A program made the position numbers and the translations under genes. A stretch of 60,968 nucleotides of DNA from Dehalococcoidia bacterium (GTDB taxonomy: Bacteria > Chloroflexota > Dehalococcoidia > UBA2979). Shown piece after piece: positions 53,017 to 60,841 of the stretch (position 1 is its first letter; each line of letters starts with the position of its first letter). Location: positions 1 to 60,968 of the forward strand of contig JAIBBD010000006.1 in assembly GCA_019694855.1 (NCBI GenBank), written 5' to 3'. Under the pieces are notes generated by a model that saw only the letters and a list, made by a program, of their open reading frames with translations, ran no database searches and was not told the DNA's origin.

Positions 53017-54153
53017 ATGCGCGTCGCCTGCCAGCAGGATCAGCTGCACCGGGGGCTCAGCGCCGTCTCCCGGGCCGTGCCCGCCCGCTCCGTGCTCCCC
53101 ATTACGCAGCATGTGCTGGTCGAGGCGGACGAGGGGCGCATCAAGCTCTCGGCCACGGACGCCGAGACCATCGCCATCACCTACACGATCCCGGCCACGG
53201 TCGCACAGTCCGGCGCTATCACGATGCCGTCCCGGCTGCTGTCCGACTTCGTCGCCACGCTCCCGCGCGACGAGATCGAGATGAACCTCGCCGAGCGTTC
53301 GCGCCAGGTGAGCCTCTCCTGCGCCCGCAACGCCGCCTCCATTGGCGGGATGGATCCCGACGAGTTCCCACCGATCCCACCCGTCGAAGGCAGCGGCGCG
53401 ATCGCCATCGAGGCTGACCGCCTGCGCCAGGCGCTCGACCACGTGGTCTTCGCGGCGGCTACCGACGACTCGCGGCCGGTGCTCACCGGTGTGCACTTCG
53501 CCATCGGCGCCGCGTCGATCCGGCTGGCCGCCGCCGATGGCTTCCGCCTGGCGGTGTACGAGCTCGAACTGCCGGCCGGGGCCCCGCAGGAGCGCGAGGT
53601 GATCGTGCCTGCCCGCGCCCTTGGTGAGCTGGCGCGCCTGCTCCCGGAGGCCGAGCAGCCCGTGACGATGACGGTGAACGCGGCGCAGACGCAGGTGCTG
53701 TTTGACCTTGGCCACGCCACACTCGTGGCCAACCTGATCCAGGGCACCTTCCCGAACTACCAGCAGCTCATTCCTGCCAGCTCCGCCACGCGCACGGAGG
53801 TCTCGGTGGGCGAGTTCCGCCAGGAGACGCGTCTTGCCTCGGTCTTCGCCCGGGATGGCTCCGGCATCGTGCGCCTCACGGCGACACCCGGCGACGCCGG
53901 CAGCCCGGGCCGCCTCCTCGTGACCGCCCGCGCCGAAGAGGTCGGCAACAACGAGGGCGAAATCGACGCCATCATCGCGGGTGAAGAGGCGAAGATCGCC
54001 TTCAACAGCCGCTACCTGATCGAGGTGCTGAACGTCATCACGACGGACCGCGTGGCCATAGAGACGTCCTCCCCCTCGGCCCCGGGCGTCCTCCGCCCCG
54101 TCGGCGACGATCGCTACGTCCACGTCGTCATGCCGATGTTCGTCCAATGGTGA
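53017..54153 (+). CDS. dnaN: DNA polymerase III sliding clamp (beta subunit)
   Basis: The 378-aa clamp has the three-domain layout of DnaN: MRVACQQDQLHRGLSAVSRAVPARSVLPITQHVLVEA, GGMDPDEFPPIPPVEG, DDSRPVLTGVHF, AADGFRLAVYELEL, VANLIQGTFPNYQQLIP and the C-terminal hook YVHVVMPMFVQW. It tethers the replicative polymerase to DNA. No dnaA, recF or gyrB is adjacent, so it is not in the usual origin cluster. Confidence 0.96.
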   Translation: MRVACQQDQLHRGLSAVSRAVPARSVLPITQHVLVEADEGRIKLSATDAETIAITYTIPATVAQSGAITMPSRLLSDFVATLPRDEIEMNLAERSRQVSLSCARNAASIGGMDPDEFPPIPPVEGSGAIAIEADRLRQALDHVVFAAATDDSRPVLTGVHFAIGAASIRLAAADGFRLAVYELELPAGAPQEREVIVPARALGELARLLPEAEQPVTMTVNAAQTQVLFDLGHATLVANLIQGTFPNYQQLIPASSATRTEVSVGEFRQETRLASVFARDGSGIVRLTATPGDAGSPGRLLVTARAEEVGNNEGEIDAIIAGEEAKIAFNSRYLIEVLNVITTDRVAIETSSPSAPGVLRPVGDDRYVHVVMPMFVQW

Positions 54154-54202
54154 ACTGACCGACCCGGCGCCGGCATCGCGAGACTGAGCCTCGCACGGAT
54201 AC

Positions 54203-54231
54203 TTCACATTGGCTTCAGCAACGAGTACGAT
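54203..54231 (+). promoter_or_regulatory. Sigma-70-like promoter candidate
   Basis: TTCACA (54203-54208) is followed after 17 bp by TACGAT (54226-54231), 28 bp before the ATG of the PRC-barrel-like gene. The match is one mismatch at -35 and two at -10. Confidence 0.45.
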
Positions 54232-54258
54232 GCGCCGGTTCCGTCGGAGGGCAGACGT

Positions 54259-54552
54259 ATGGCACAAGAAATTACCGTTGGCGCCGAGGTCGTGACCGCG
54301 GATGGCCGCACGCTCGGCAAAGTGAAGACCGTGCAGGAGAGCGCCTTCCAGGTCGACGCCCCGCGCCAGTTCGACTACTGGCTCGAGGCGACGCTGGTGA
54401 AGGCGAGCAGCGCCGAACGGCTCGAACTCGCGTTCAACGAGTCGGATCTCGGCGGCTATAAGATGGACCGGCCGTTCGACCACAACGGCTTCCGCGAGGG
54501 TGCCCCGCAGCACCTGCACCCTGACTCGGTGCGCGACTCGTTCCTGCGCTAG
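54259..54552 (+). CDS. PRC-barrel/DUF2171-like small protein
   Basis: The 97-aa protein starts ITVGAEVVTADGRTLGKVKTVQESAFQVD, the layout of the PRC-barrel/DUF2171 fold, followed by DYWLEATLVKASSAERLELAFNESDLG. There is no signal peptide or membrane segment. These proteins are often stress-related in Deinococcus-like and Chloroflexota genomes, with no defined activity. It lies between dnaN and a strong hairpin. Confidence 0.7.
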   Translation: MAQEITVGAEVVTADGRTLGKVKTVQESAFQVDAPRQFDYWLEATLVKASSAERLELAFNESDLGGYKMDRPFDHNGFREGAPQHLHPDSVRDSFLR

Positions 54553-54581
54553 CCGGCCGCGCTTGAGGCGGCCCGACACAA

Positions 54582-54607
54582 AGCGGCCCCGGTTCCCCGG
54601 GGCCGCT
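54582..54607 (+). terminator. GC-rich hairpin terminator candidate
   Basis: A perfect 11-bp stem AGCGGCCCCGG / CCGGGGCCGCT with a TTCC loop lies 30 bp after the PRC-barrel stop. The following bases are not T-rich, so it is a hairpin-only candidate. Confidence 0.65.
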
Positions 54608-54922
54608 GTCACTGTGTGCCAATTGAGTGGTGGTGCTCGAAGCGCTTTGCCGGCCTGAGTGCCGAGGGCAATCGCAATGCGATTGCCAGTGCTCGTGGCT
54701 CCGAGGCTACCGTGCCGCCGCTACTACGTAGTCCAAGGGCGGGGCCCTCCTCCTAGTGCTTGATCAGCCATCGCAGCAATCCTGCGTGAGGAAGTTCTGC
54801 TTTCAGCCAAACCCCCTTCCCGACGGTGGTTTCGGGGTGGATCCACCGCAATCATCATGCTCCAGCCACGCAAGCCCACACAGGGTCGAAGGTCACGTGA
54901 CTTTCGAGGTCGCCCGATCCGC
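54608..54922. other. 315-bp intergenic region with hairpins, no gene recognised
   Basis: No coding frame of note is found. A 9-bp perfect hairpin (GGCAATCGC 54667-54675, GCGATTGCC 54679-54687) and a 10-bp palindrome ACTACGTAGT (54723-54732) are present. I tested by eye for tRNA, 6S, 4.5S and RNase P features and saw none. A small RNA or regulator site is possible but unsupported. Confidence 0.4.
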
Positions 54923-55318
54923 TCAGGCTTGCGGGTAGTCCGTCTCGACGCGTCGCCGGGCGAACTTCCAGCGGCCGTCTACGCGTTGCAGCTCGTCGTA
55001 GTAGCAGCCAACGAGCATTGGAGTCGTGGGATCCGCGAGGTTCTTCACCTCGACGTACAGCTTCATCGTCGCCCGGTCGCCGTCTCCCTCGATCACCGGG
55101 TTGCTGACGAAGTGGCGCAGCACGAGTCCGCTCGCCGCCAGCGCGTTCGTCGCGGCTTCGTGAGCCGCCCGTCCGCGTCGAGGTTCGCCCGCGCCCTCGA
55201 AGATCCCATCCTCCGTGAACGTGTCCGCCAACGCCCGACCGTCACCGTGGTCGCTGGCGTGGCTGTACCGCGCGGCGAGATCGAGTATGTCGAGCCGGTC
55301 CTCGAGACTGAGCGTCAT
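54923..55318 (-). CDS. SnoaL/NTF2-like family protein
   Basis: The 131-aa protein has the SnoaL-like opening LSLEDRLDILDLAARYSHASDHGDGRALADTFTEDGIFEG, with DRLDILDLAARY and TFTEDG typical, and ends with a beta hairpin ELQRVDGRWKFARRRVETDY. Members include small isomerases, dehydratases and non-enzymatic binders. It is transcribed toward the hairpin region, divergent from the MFS gene. Confidence 0.8.
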   Translation of the reverse strand: MTLSLEDRLDILDLAARYSHASDHGDGRALADTFTEDGIFEGAGEPRRGRAAHEAATNALAASGLVLRHFVSNPVIEGDGDRATMKLYVEVKNLADPTTPMLVGCYYDELQRVDGRWKFARRRVETDYPQA

Positions 55319-55475
55319 GATGGTCTCCTCACGAAACTGCTTCGCTGCCCTCGGCGGATTCTATGTCGCCCGGCCTGCGGCGGGGGTGGCAGCGACTCGC
55401 GACGATGGCAAAGGCACGCGAACATGTACAGTGTCACTTACAGGTACCGGCTGCGAGGCACAGGCGGGGGCAAGG

Positions 55476-56759
55476 ATGGCGGCTGGCAACACGCGATCTG
55501 AGGTGCGAGGCGCGACCGACGAAGGGCCGTTGCCTCGCTGGGGCGCGCTCGCCTACCCGAACTATCGCAACTACTGGATCGCGAACCTCGTCCGCATCTT
55601 CGGAATCCAATTCCGATTCATCGGAGGGCTCTGGCTCGTCCAGCAGCTTGCTGACTCGCCCCTCTGGCTCGGCGTACTCAGCATTTCGACCGCCGTCCCC
55701 ACCATCGTGCTCTCCGTGCCCGCCGGCGCGCTCGCCGACCGCGTCGATAACCAGAAGCTCCTTGTCTGGTCGAGCGCGCTGACCGCCGTCGTCACCGGCG
55801 CCCTGGCGGTCGCCGTCGTGCTCGATGTCGCCAACGTCTGGATCGCCGTGCTGTGGGCGGCCGTCCTCGGCGCGCTGATGGCCCTCGCCAACCCGGCGCA
55901 GAGCGCCATCCTGCCGAGGCTGATCGATATGCGCGCCATTGCCAGCGCGGTCGCCTATACGAGCGCTGCCTGGAGCGGGATGCGTATCGTCGGCCCGTTC
56001 GCCGTCGGCATCCTCATCGCCGTCATCGGTACGGGGCAGGCGTTCATCGTGACGGCCGCCGCCTTCGCCATCTCGGCGTTGCTGCTGCAGCGCCTGCGGC
56101 TGGCGCCCGTCGAGCGTCGCGGGACGCATGCCGAACACGACGGCGGCATGCTCGAGGGAGCGCGCTACATCTTCCGGAACAAGCTCTTCCTCGCCACCAT
56201 CGGGCTCTCGTTCTTCACCTCGGTGTTCGGCTCCTCCTACATCGTGCTGCTGCCGACCTTCGCCGACGACATCCTGCACGTCGGCGCGCGCGGGTTTGGT
56301 CTCATGGAGACCGCCGCCGGGATGGGCGCGCTGCTTGGGACGTTCCTCATCGTGCGCGTGCGCTCGCAGCGCCATTACGGCCCCGTCATGCTGCTCGCGG
56401 CCGCGGCCTTTGGGATCCTCATCGCCGGCTTTGCGGCCAGCCGCACGATCGGCGTCTCGATGGCGCTGCTGTTCGGGGGCGGACTCGCCTCGGCCGTCTA
56501 CCTCAACGTCGGCATGACGACGCTGCAGGTGCTCGTCCCCGACGAATTGCGCGGCCGGGTCATGGGCGTCTGGAGCATGACCTACTTCCTCGGCTCCGTG
56601 GGCGGCCTGCCGGCCGGCCTGGTGGCGGCGTGGCTCGGCGCGCCGGTGGCGGTGGCGGCGGGCGGCCTTTCGGTCACCGCGTTCGCCGTCGCCCTGCTCG
56701 TCACCGTCCCCGCCCTGCGCGAGCTGGCCCGCCCCTCGGCGGTCCCGAGCCGCGCGTAA
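55476..56759 (+). CDS. Major facilitator superfamily transporter, EntS/DHA3-like
   Basis: The 427-aa membrane protein begins AYPNYRNYWIANLVRIFGIQFRFIGGLWLVQQLADSPLWLG, typical of the EntS-like DHA3 branch. It has about twelve hydrophobic segments and the motif A-like GALADRVDNQKLLVWSS between TM2 and TM3; VPDELRGRVMGVWSMTYF lies in the second half. These export siderophores, macrolides or other small molecules; the substrate here is unknown. ATG at 55476 is preceded by CAAGG; the longer frame from 55215 includes antisense sequence of the SnoaL-like gene. Confidence 0.85.
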   Translation: MAAGNTRSEVRGATDEGPLPRWGALAYPNYRNYWIANLVRIFGIQFRFIGGLWLVQQLADSPLWLGVLSISTAVPTIVLSVPAGALADRVDNQKLLVWSSALTAVVTGALAVAVVLDVANVWIAVLWAAVLGALMALANPAQSAILPRLIDMRAIASAVAYTSAAWSGMRIVGPFAVGILIAVIGTGQAFIVTAAAFAISALLLQRLRLAPVERRGTHAEHDGGMLEGARYIFRNKLFLATIGLSFFTSVFGSSYIVLLPTFADDILHVGARGFGLMETAAGMGALLGTFLIVRVRSQRHYGPVMLLAAAAFGILIAGFAASRTIGVSMALLFGGGLASAVYLNVGMTTLQVLVPDELRGRVMGVWSMTYFLGSVGGLPAGLVAAWLGAPVAVAAGGLSVTAFAVALLVTVPALRELARPSAVPSRA

Positions 56760-56776
56760 GGCCTCGGGCAGGCGAC

Positions 56777-57766
56777 TCAGTCGAGGCGGGCTCGCCGAGG
56801 GGAGTCTTCGCCGCGCAGCCAGCGCCCCAACTCTTCGAGGAAGATGGCATCCACGCGACCCTGCGTGCCGGCTGACCGCGCCGAGTCGTGTGGACTGATC
56901 AGGACGTTCGGCAGCTCCCAGAGCGGCGATTCCGCCGGAAGCGGCTCCGTGACGAAGACGTCGAGGTACGCGCCGCCCAACCGCCCGGACGCGAGGCGCT
57001 CCGCCAGGGCGGCTTCGTCCACCAGCTCGCCGCGCGCGACGTTGATCACCACGGCGCCCGCGGGTAGGCGGTCGAGCCGCCTCGCGTCGAACGTACCGCG
57101 CGTCTCGGACGTGAGCGGCGCCGTCAGCACGAGGATGTCCGCTTCCGGTAGCACTTCGTCGAGTCGCGCGGGCGGCGCCCAGGCGTCGACTCCGTCCTCG
57201 GGCGTGGCGGGGGTGCGGCGCACGCCGATCACCCGGATGCCGAATGCCCGCGCGAACTGCGCGACGTAGCGACCGATGCTCCCGAGGCCAAAGATGACCA
57301 TCGTCTGACCGCGCAGCTCGCGGGGCAGCTGTTCCGACGGGAGGTCGTCGGGGTCAGGCTCCCAGGCGTGTCGCCGCTGGGCGTCCAACCACCCCGGCAG
57401 GCCACGGTTCAACGCCAGCAGCCCGGCGAGAGCGCTCTGGGCGATCGGCTCCGCGTTCGCGCCCGCCGAGTTCGTGACCACGACGCCCCGGCCGATGAGC
57501 TCCTCGAAGACCGGGTCGTCGACTCCCGAGTGCCCGAGGTGGATCCAGCGCAGGTTCGTCGCCCGTCGCGCGGCGCCGAGGATCCGCCGCGTCCCCGAGG
57601 GACCGGACGCGAGGTTGAAGAACGCAGCGTCGACACGGTCGAGCACATCCGGCGCAAGGAAGGCGCCGGGTTCCTCGGGCGGGGTGACAACCTCGAGCTC
57701 CGGAATGCGCCGCAGCTCGGGACGCAGCCGCACGGCGACGTCTGGCGGCAGCAGGATGACAGGCAC
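56777..57766 (-). CDS. D-2-hydroxyacid dehydrogenase
   Basis: The 329-aa NAD-dependent dehydrogenase has TNLRWIHLGHSGVDD, NSAGANAEPIAQSALAGLLAL, the Rossmann motif VIFGLGSIGRYVAQFARAFG and INVARGELVDEAAL. The catalytic region near the end is LWELPNVLISPHDSARS with the His of the Arg-Glu-His triad. It reduces 2-keto acids, or acts as a phosphoglycerate/glyoxylate-type dehydrogenase; the substrate is unknown. The start is 51 bp from the transposon end. Confidence 0.86.
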   Translation of the reverse strand: MPVILLPPDVAVRLRPELRRIPELEVVTPPEEPGAFLAPDVLDRVDAAFFNLASGPSGTRRILGAARRATNLRWIHLGHSGVDDPVFEELIGRGVVVTNSAGANAEPIAQSALAGLLALNRGLPGWLDAQRRHAWEPDPDDLPSEQLPRELRGQTMVIFGLGSIGRYVAQFARAFGIRVIGVRRTPATPEDGVDAWAPPARLDEVLPEADILVLTAPLTSETRGTFDARRLDRLPAGAVVINVARGELVDEAALAERLASGRLGGAYLDVFVTEPLPAESPLWELPNVLISPHDSARSAGTQGRVDAIFLEELGRWLRGEDSPRRARLD

Positions 57767-57808
57767 TCGAGGAGTCTAGCGCCCTCGGACCGTCCTGCGT
57801 AACGACCT

Positions 57809-57816
57809 CGCGCGGG
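57809..57816. repeat. Target site duplication, left copy (CGCGCGGG)
   Basis: The 8-bp sequence immediately before the left inverted repeat is repeated exactly at 60842-60849 after the right repeat. IS1-family elements usually create 8-9 bp duplications. Confidence 0.85.
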
Positions 57817-57835
57817 GGTAGTGTCCTAGTTTGGA
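57817..57835 (+). repeat. Left terminal inverted repeat of IS1-like element
   Basis: GGTAGTGTCCTAGTTTGGA. It matches the inverted right end at 17 of 19 positions. The stop codon of the leftmost passenger gene (57826-57828) lies inside it. Confidence 0.85.
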
Positions 57836-57999
57836 AGCGGACGGATTGAGGAGCGCAATGGCACTAGGGCCTCCTCGTCGCAGTTGGGGCAGGTGAGCGG
57901 CGTGTCATCCACCTCATCACGATCGGCAGCTTCGAACTCCGAACCGCGATCCTCCTCGTAGCCGCAGGCGCTGCACTTCAGGCTGGCTGTCCATCTCAT
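57826..57999 (-). CDS. Passenger gene: 57-aa zinc-ribbon protein
   Basis: The protein MRWTASLKCSACGYEEDRG... has two CxxC-type knuckles, CSACGYEE and CPNCDEEALV, so a zinc-ribbon fold is likely. ATG at 57999 overlaps the stop of the preceding passenger gene by 4 bp, and its stop lies in the terminal repeat. The frame is open further upstream, but that is shadow of the 74-aa gene. Function unknown; DNA or protein binding is possible. Confidence 0.6.
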   Translation of the reverse strand: MRWTASLKCSACGYEEDRGSEFEAADRDEVDDTPLTCPNCDEEALVPLRSSIRPLPN

Positions 58000-58220
58000 G
58001 TGTCGGTACTCCTGTTGTCGCTGACTATCGCGGCTTGTACTGCCTTCTGCGGTGAGTCCACGGGCGGCTTGTGGAGCACCACAACGAACCGCCGCCGGCC
58101 GCCCGTGGTCTCGAAGCTCCATGCGTAGGCGCGGCTAGCTTCCGGACAGTCGATCAGGTCGAAGACCTGTACGTCGCCATCCCAGACGGTCTGCCCCTCG
58201 AAGGTCTCCGTAATGGGCAC
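57996..58220 (-). CDS. Passenger gene: small unknown protein
   Basis: The 74-aa product (MPITETFEGQTVWDGDVQVFDLIDC..RRFVVVLHKPPVDSPQKAVQAAIV) is beta-rich and unlike any family I recognise. The frame stays open upstream to 58298, reading TEASTEALTDAIRNLHGC, which resembles a genuine N-terminus; a CTG start at 58298 overlapping the previous gene's stop is possible and would give about 100 aa. It is translationally coupled to the zinc-ribbon gene. Confidence 0.5.
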   Translation of the reverse strand: MPITETFEGQTVWDGDVQVFDLIDCPEASRAYAWSFETTGGRRRFVVVLHKPPVDSPQKAVQAAIVSDNRSTDT

Positions 58221-58290
58221 GGACGCGACGTGACGCGACTCGCAGCCGTGCAGGTTGCGGATCGCGTCCGTCAGGGCCTCGGTCGATGCC

Positions 58291-59085
58291 TCAGTCAGCG
58301 TCCTGCTCCGTGGCGTCGGCGGCTTCTGGTTCCCGCTCGCTGGGCGCGATCCGCTCTTGAATAGCCAGATAGTCCTTGATCAGGCCGATCTCAGCCTTGG
58401 TCAGCGGTCCACCAGGCACGGCGATCTCGACCTGGCGGTCACTGACTTGGAAGTTCAACACGGTCATGCTCTCGTCCCGCTTTCGCACCCGAGGGCGACG
58501 GGCCGGATCATGCTTCTCTTCCCCGCCATGATCGCCGTCGTCATCGTGGTCTAGTTCTTCGTCATCGATCTTACCAGACGAATCGAGCCGAGCGAACGCG
58601 ACCGTATTGCGGAACTCGCGGATGAATTCATCCGCCCCATTCTCAGTGAACCCCCGACGTTGAATGAGATCGAATCGCAGGGCGGCGTCACTCGGAGGCA
58701 GCTCTCCGCCGTATTCGGCCCACAACTCCCGGTGGATGGCAGGAAGCAGCGCAAGCCGCCGGATGATCCGATCACGGTCGGGCGAGTCTTCGCGCTCGTC
58801 TCGAATGATGGCAAGCGCATCTTGAGTGAGCCGAGCGCGACGGTTCTCACCATTGCCTTCGCCCTCAGCGAGTCCGAACCTCAGCAGAGCAGCCAGAATC
58901 ACGCCGCCGGCACCACTAGTGGGTGAGAACCCCCACACGCTCAGTATCGAGTTGACCGGCGCGTCGTGGTGCCGCTGGGTGCTGTACATCTGACGCGCTC
59001 GGTCGATGGCTGCCCCGAGGTCGATACCTGGGTAGTTGGGGCTCCGGCCTCGCCGCACTTTCACCGCGTCCGTGTCTGTGGTCAT
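58291..59085 (-). CDS. Passenger gene: 264-aa protein of unknown function
   Basis: The protein starts MTTDTDAVKVRRGRSPNYPGIDLGAAIDRARQMYS, with ATG at 59085 supported by GGAG eight bases upstream. The N-terminal half (to about residue 160) resembles winged-helix/DUF5343-like proteins often found on mobile elements: NSILSVWGFSPTSGAGGVILAALLRFGLAE and LTQDALAIIRDE. The middle is Asp/Glu/His-rich and probably flexible. The C-terminal part (VSDRQVEIAVPGGPLTKAEIGLIKDYLAIQE) looks like a small separate domain. Resemblance is by pattern only. It is the first of the three-gene leftward operon. Confidence 0.6.
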   Translation of the reverse strand: MTTDTDAVKVRRGRSPNYPGIDLGAAIDRARQMYSTQRHHDAPVNSILSVWGFSPTSGAGGVILAALLRFGLAEGEGNGENRRARLTQDALAIIRDEREDSPDRDRIIRRLALLPAIHRELWAEYGGELPPSDAALRFDLIQRRGFTENGADEFIREFRNTVAFARLDSSGKIDDEELDHDDDGDHGGEEKHDPARRPRVRKRDESMTVLNFQVSDRQVEIAVPGGPLTKAEIGLIKDYLAIQERIAPSEREPEAADATEQDAD

Positions 59086-59106
59086 TGGAGTGCTCCTTCG
59101 TACGCA

Positions 59107-59136
59107 TCCGAGCCTAGCATCCCTACCAGACGAATG
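59107..59136 (-). promoter_or_regulatory. Leftward promoter candidate for the passenger operon
   Basis: Read on the minus strand, TTGCAT and TAGGCT are separated by 17 bp, ending about 25 bp before the ATG at 59085. CAGACGAA occurs at about 59127 in this promoter and again at about 59159 in the rightward promoter, a possible shared operator. Confidence 0.45.
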
Positions 59137-59149
59137 CAACCGTAACTAC

Positions 59150-59178
59150 TTGACATGTCAGACGAAATCCGGTAGATC
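59150..59178 (+). promoter_or_regulatory. Rightward promoter candidate
   Basis: Perfect TTGACA (59150-59155), 17-bp spacer, TAGATC (59173-59178). It would drive the hairpin, the tRNA-like sequence and perhaps the transposase. The hairpin directly downstream may attenuate it. Confidence 0.6.
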
Positions 59179-59198
59179 AAAGAAGTAGGGAGATAGAG

Positions 59199-59230
59199 GA
59201 AACCCCCGAGGCGGCTACCTCAGGGGTTTC
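59199..59230 (+). terminator. Hairpin inside the element, attenuator/terminator candidate
   Basis: GAAACCCCCGAGG and CCTCAGGGGTTTC pair over 13 positions with one C/A mismatch, loop CGGCTA. It lies between the rightward promoter and the tRNA-like sequence. Confidence 0.6.
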
Positions 59231-59234
59231 ATGT

Positions 59235-59306
59235 GGGGCGCGAAGTGGTTCCGGGCCGGGCTTTACATCTGGCACTCGCGGGGTTCGAGTCCCCGGCGCT
59301 CCACCA
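59235..59306 (+). tRNA. tRNA-like sequence with reduced D arm (possible UUA anticodon)
   Basis: The 5' GGGGCGC pairs with 3' GCGCTCC over seven positions (one G-U), followed by discriminator A and an encoded CCA. The T arm is standard: CGGGG TTCGAGT CCCCG. A stem CCGGG/TCTGG closes a 7-base loop CTTTACA; the anticodon position then reads UUA (codon UAA). Only 14 bases lie between acceptor and anticodon stem, too few for a normal D arm, and the variable loop has six bases. This may be a degenerate tRNA, a suppressor-like tRNA or a mimic. Fold assigned by eye. Confidence 0.45.
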
Positions 59307-59337
59307 AACCATTATAGCCGCTCACTAAGGGCACCAC

Positions 59338-60159
59338 ATGAATCGGCTATCCATCGACACCCAGACGCAGGTGATCGCGGCGCTGGTCGAGGGCTCCTCG
59401 ATCCGCAGCGTGGAGCGGATGACCGGCGTCCACCGCGACACAATCATGCGACTCGGCGTTCGGGTGGGCACGGCGTGCGAGCAGGCGATGGATGGGCTGC
59501 TTCGCAACCTGCACTGCCGCCGCCTCGAAGTCGACCAGGTCTGGGCATACGTCGGGAAGAAGGACCGCCACGTCACCCACGAGGATGACCAGTCCCAGGT
59601 CGGCTCGTTCTGGACCTGGGTCGCAATCGACGCGGACACGAAGCTCGTCCCGACGTGGCTCGTCAGCAAGCGGGACGCATTCGCGGCTGACGAGTTCATG
59701 GCCGACCTCGCCTCGCGCGTCCGCAACCGCCCGCAGATCAACACCGACGGCCTCAGGTTGTACGTGGACGCGGTGGAGAAGGCGTTCGGCTCCAATTTGG
59801 ACTGGGCCACAGTCGTAAAAAGTTACGAAGCGGAGCCGGTGGGACAGGGTAGATACTCCCCGCCGAAGGTGTCTTCCGTTGAGAAGACCCGGATGGCGGG
59901 GCACCCCAAGATGAGCGAGGCGAGCACCTCCTACATCGAGCGGTCGAACCTCGACCTGCGGATGAGCCAGCGGCGCTTCACGCGACTTACGAACGCCTTC
60001 AGCAAGCGCCCTGAGAACCTCGCTGCGGCTGTCAGCCTGCACTACACGCACCACAACATGGTGAGGCGTCACGGCACGCTGAAGACGACGCCAGCGGTCG
60101 CTGCCGGGATCGTCTACAGGGCGTGGACGGTGCGGGATCTGGTAGAGTTGGCGCAGTGA
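59338..60159 (+). CDS. IS1-like family DDE transposase
   Basis: The 273-aa transposase begins MNRLSIDTQTQVIAALVEGSSIRSVERMTGVHRDTIMRLG, an N-terminal HTH. The DDE triad is readable: Asp in CRRLEVDQVWAYVG, Asp in QINTDGLRLYVDAVE, and Glu in STSYIERSNLDLRMSQRRFTR, the latter an IS1-like C-terminal signature with FSKRPENLAAAVSLHYTHHNMVRRH. All are intact and the frame is uninterrupted (no programmed frameshift as in classical IS1). It should recognise the 19-bp ends at 57817 and 60841. Confidence 0.9.
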   Translation: MNRLSIDTQTQVIAALVEGSSIRSVERMTGVHRDTIMRLGVRVGTACEQAMDGLLRNLHCRRLEVDQVWAYVGKKDRHVTHEDDQSQVGSFWTWVAIDADTKLVPTWLVSKRDAFAADEFMADLASRVRNRPQINTDGLRLYVDAVEKAFGSNLDWATVVKSYEAEPVGQGRYSPPKVSSVEKTRMAGHPKMSEASTSYIERSNLDLRMSQRRFTRLTNAFSKRPENLAAAVSLHYTHHNMVRRHGTLKTTPAVAAGIVYRAWTVRDLVELAQ

Positions 60160-60440
60160 GTAGAACGGGTGTTTCTGATAAGGCGCGTGAGCGCTTCACG
60201 TCGGTTAAGGCGGGTACTATGTAAATAGGACATGAAAAACCCGCCGAGGTCGAGGACCGCGACGGGCTACCTGGTGGTTTAGCTGTTTCTAGGGTAGTCC
60301 TCGCTCGATCCCCTCGTCAACTTCGGCGCGTCAATCTGGTCATACGCAACGAGGACGGCTGTCACCGTCCCCGTCGCTTCCATCAACCCAGCGCGCCAGC
60401 TCACCTGAGAACGAGAACTACGGCTAGGTCATCCCAACGA
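60160..60440. other. Non-coding stretch after the transposase
   Basis: No ORF is evident. An imperfect hairpin near 60240-60283 (AAACCCGCCGAGGT ... ACCTGGTGGTTT) resembles the one at 59199 in sequence and may terminate transposase transcription. Confidence 0.4.
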
Positions 60441-60656
60441 ATGTTGATTCTGATCGAGCGTATGTCAGCCGTCAACCTCGTTTCGTCGCTCAGGGGCGCT
60501 TTCCGAACCGGAGGCACCATCGTGAACGACTATGTCGAAGATGGGGACTACGTGTACATCTTCCGCCCGTATATCACGGTGAAGGGCGTACGGAAGTACC
60601 ACCCCGAAGGCAAGATGTGGCGGCTCAAGATCCGCAAGGACAAGTTCCGCCAGTAA
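60441..60656 (+). CDS. Small ORF in the element, hypothetical protein
   Basis: The 71-aa reading frame ends VNDYVEDGDYVYIFRPYITVKGVRKYHPEGKMWRLKIRKDKFRQ, with a basic C-terminus and alternating beta-type pattern. Internal starts at 60462 or GTG 60522 would give 64 or 44 aa. It has no recognised family; codon composition is reasonable for this genome. It is followed by two hairpins before the right end. Confidence 0.42.
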   Translation: MLILIERMSAVNLVSSLRGAFRTGGTIVNDYVEDGDYVYIFRPYITVKGVRKYHPEGKMWRLKIRKDKFRQ

Positions 60657-60670
60657 CGCAGCGAGGACGA

Positions 60671-60699
60671 TGCTGGTGGTGGCGCGACCGCCACCAGCA
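60671..60699. repeat. Inverted repeat (hairpin) near the right end of the element
   Basis: TGCTGGTGGTGG pairs with CCGCCACCAGCA over 12 positions with one T-G wobble, 5-base loop. It lies just after the small ORF. Confidence 0.6.
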
Positions 60700-60717
60700 C
60701 TCCGCCATACGACGAAC

Positions 60718-60739
60718 GAGGCCCGCGCAAGCGGGCCTC
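60718..60739. terminator. Hairpin terminator candidate
   Basis: Perfect 9-bp stem GAGGCCCGC / GCGGGCCTC with GCAA loop, followed by TCGTCT. It probably ends transcription of the small ORF before the right terminal repeat. Confidence 0.62.
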
Positions 60740-60822
60740 TCGTCTACCTGCCGCGCCGGGCCATGCCTTGCCATGCCGTACCTCGCCCTGTCCATCCAGT
60801 GTAGAGCAGGCAGCCTGACGAT

Positions 60823-60841
60823 TCCAAATTAGGACAGTACC
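60823..60841 (-). repeat. Right terminal inverted repeat of IS1-like element
   Basis: TCCAAATTAGGACAGTACC; reverse complement GGTACTGTCCTAATTTGGA matches the left end at 17 of 19 positions. Confidence 0.85.

Larger units (their letters stand above)
57817..60841 (+). mobile_element. Complete IS1-like transposon with passenger genes, 3,025 bp
   Basis: The element is delimited by imperfect terminal inverted repeats (left GGTAGTGTCCTAGTTTGGA; right, read inward, GGTACTGTCCTAATTTGGA; 17 of 19 identical) and a perfect 8-bp direct repeat outside them. Inside, an IS1-like DDE transposase reads rightward. A three-gene operon reads leftward from a divergent promoter region. A tRNA-like sequence, hairpins and a small ORF complete it. 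IS1-type elements are generally about 0.7-1.2 kb, so roughly 2 kb of cargo is present. It inserted in the gap between a dehydrogenase gene and the gene starting near 60951. Intact ends and transposase suggest a recent insertion. Confidence 0.85.

Noticed and set aside
54608-54922. Housekeeping RNA (4.5S, 6S, RNase P) in the gap after the PRC-barrel gene
   Set aside because: Hairpins are present but none of the conserved RNA core sequences could be found by eye on either strand.
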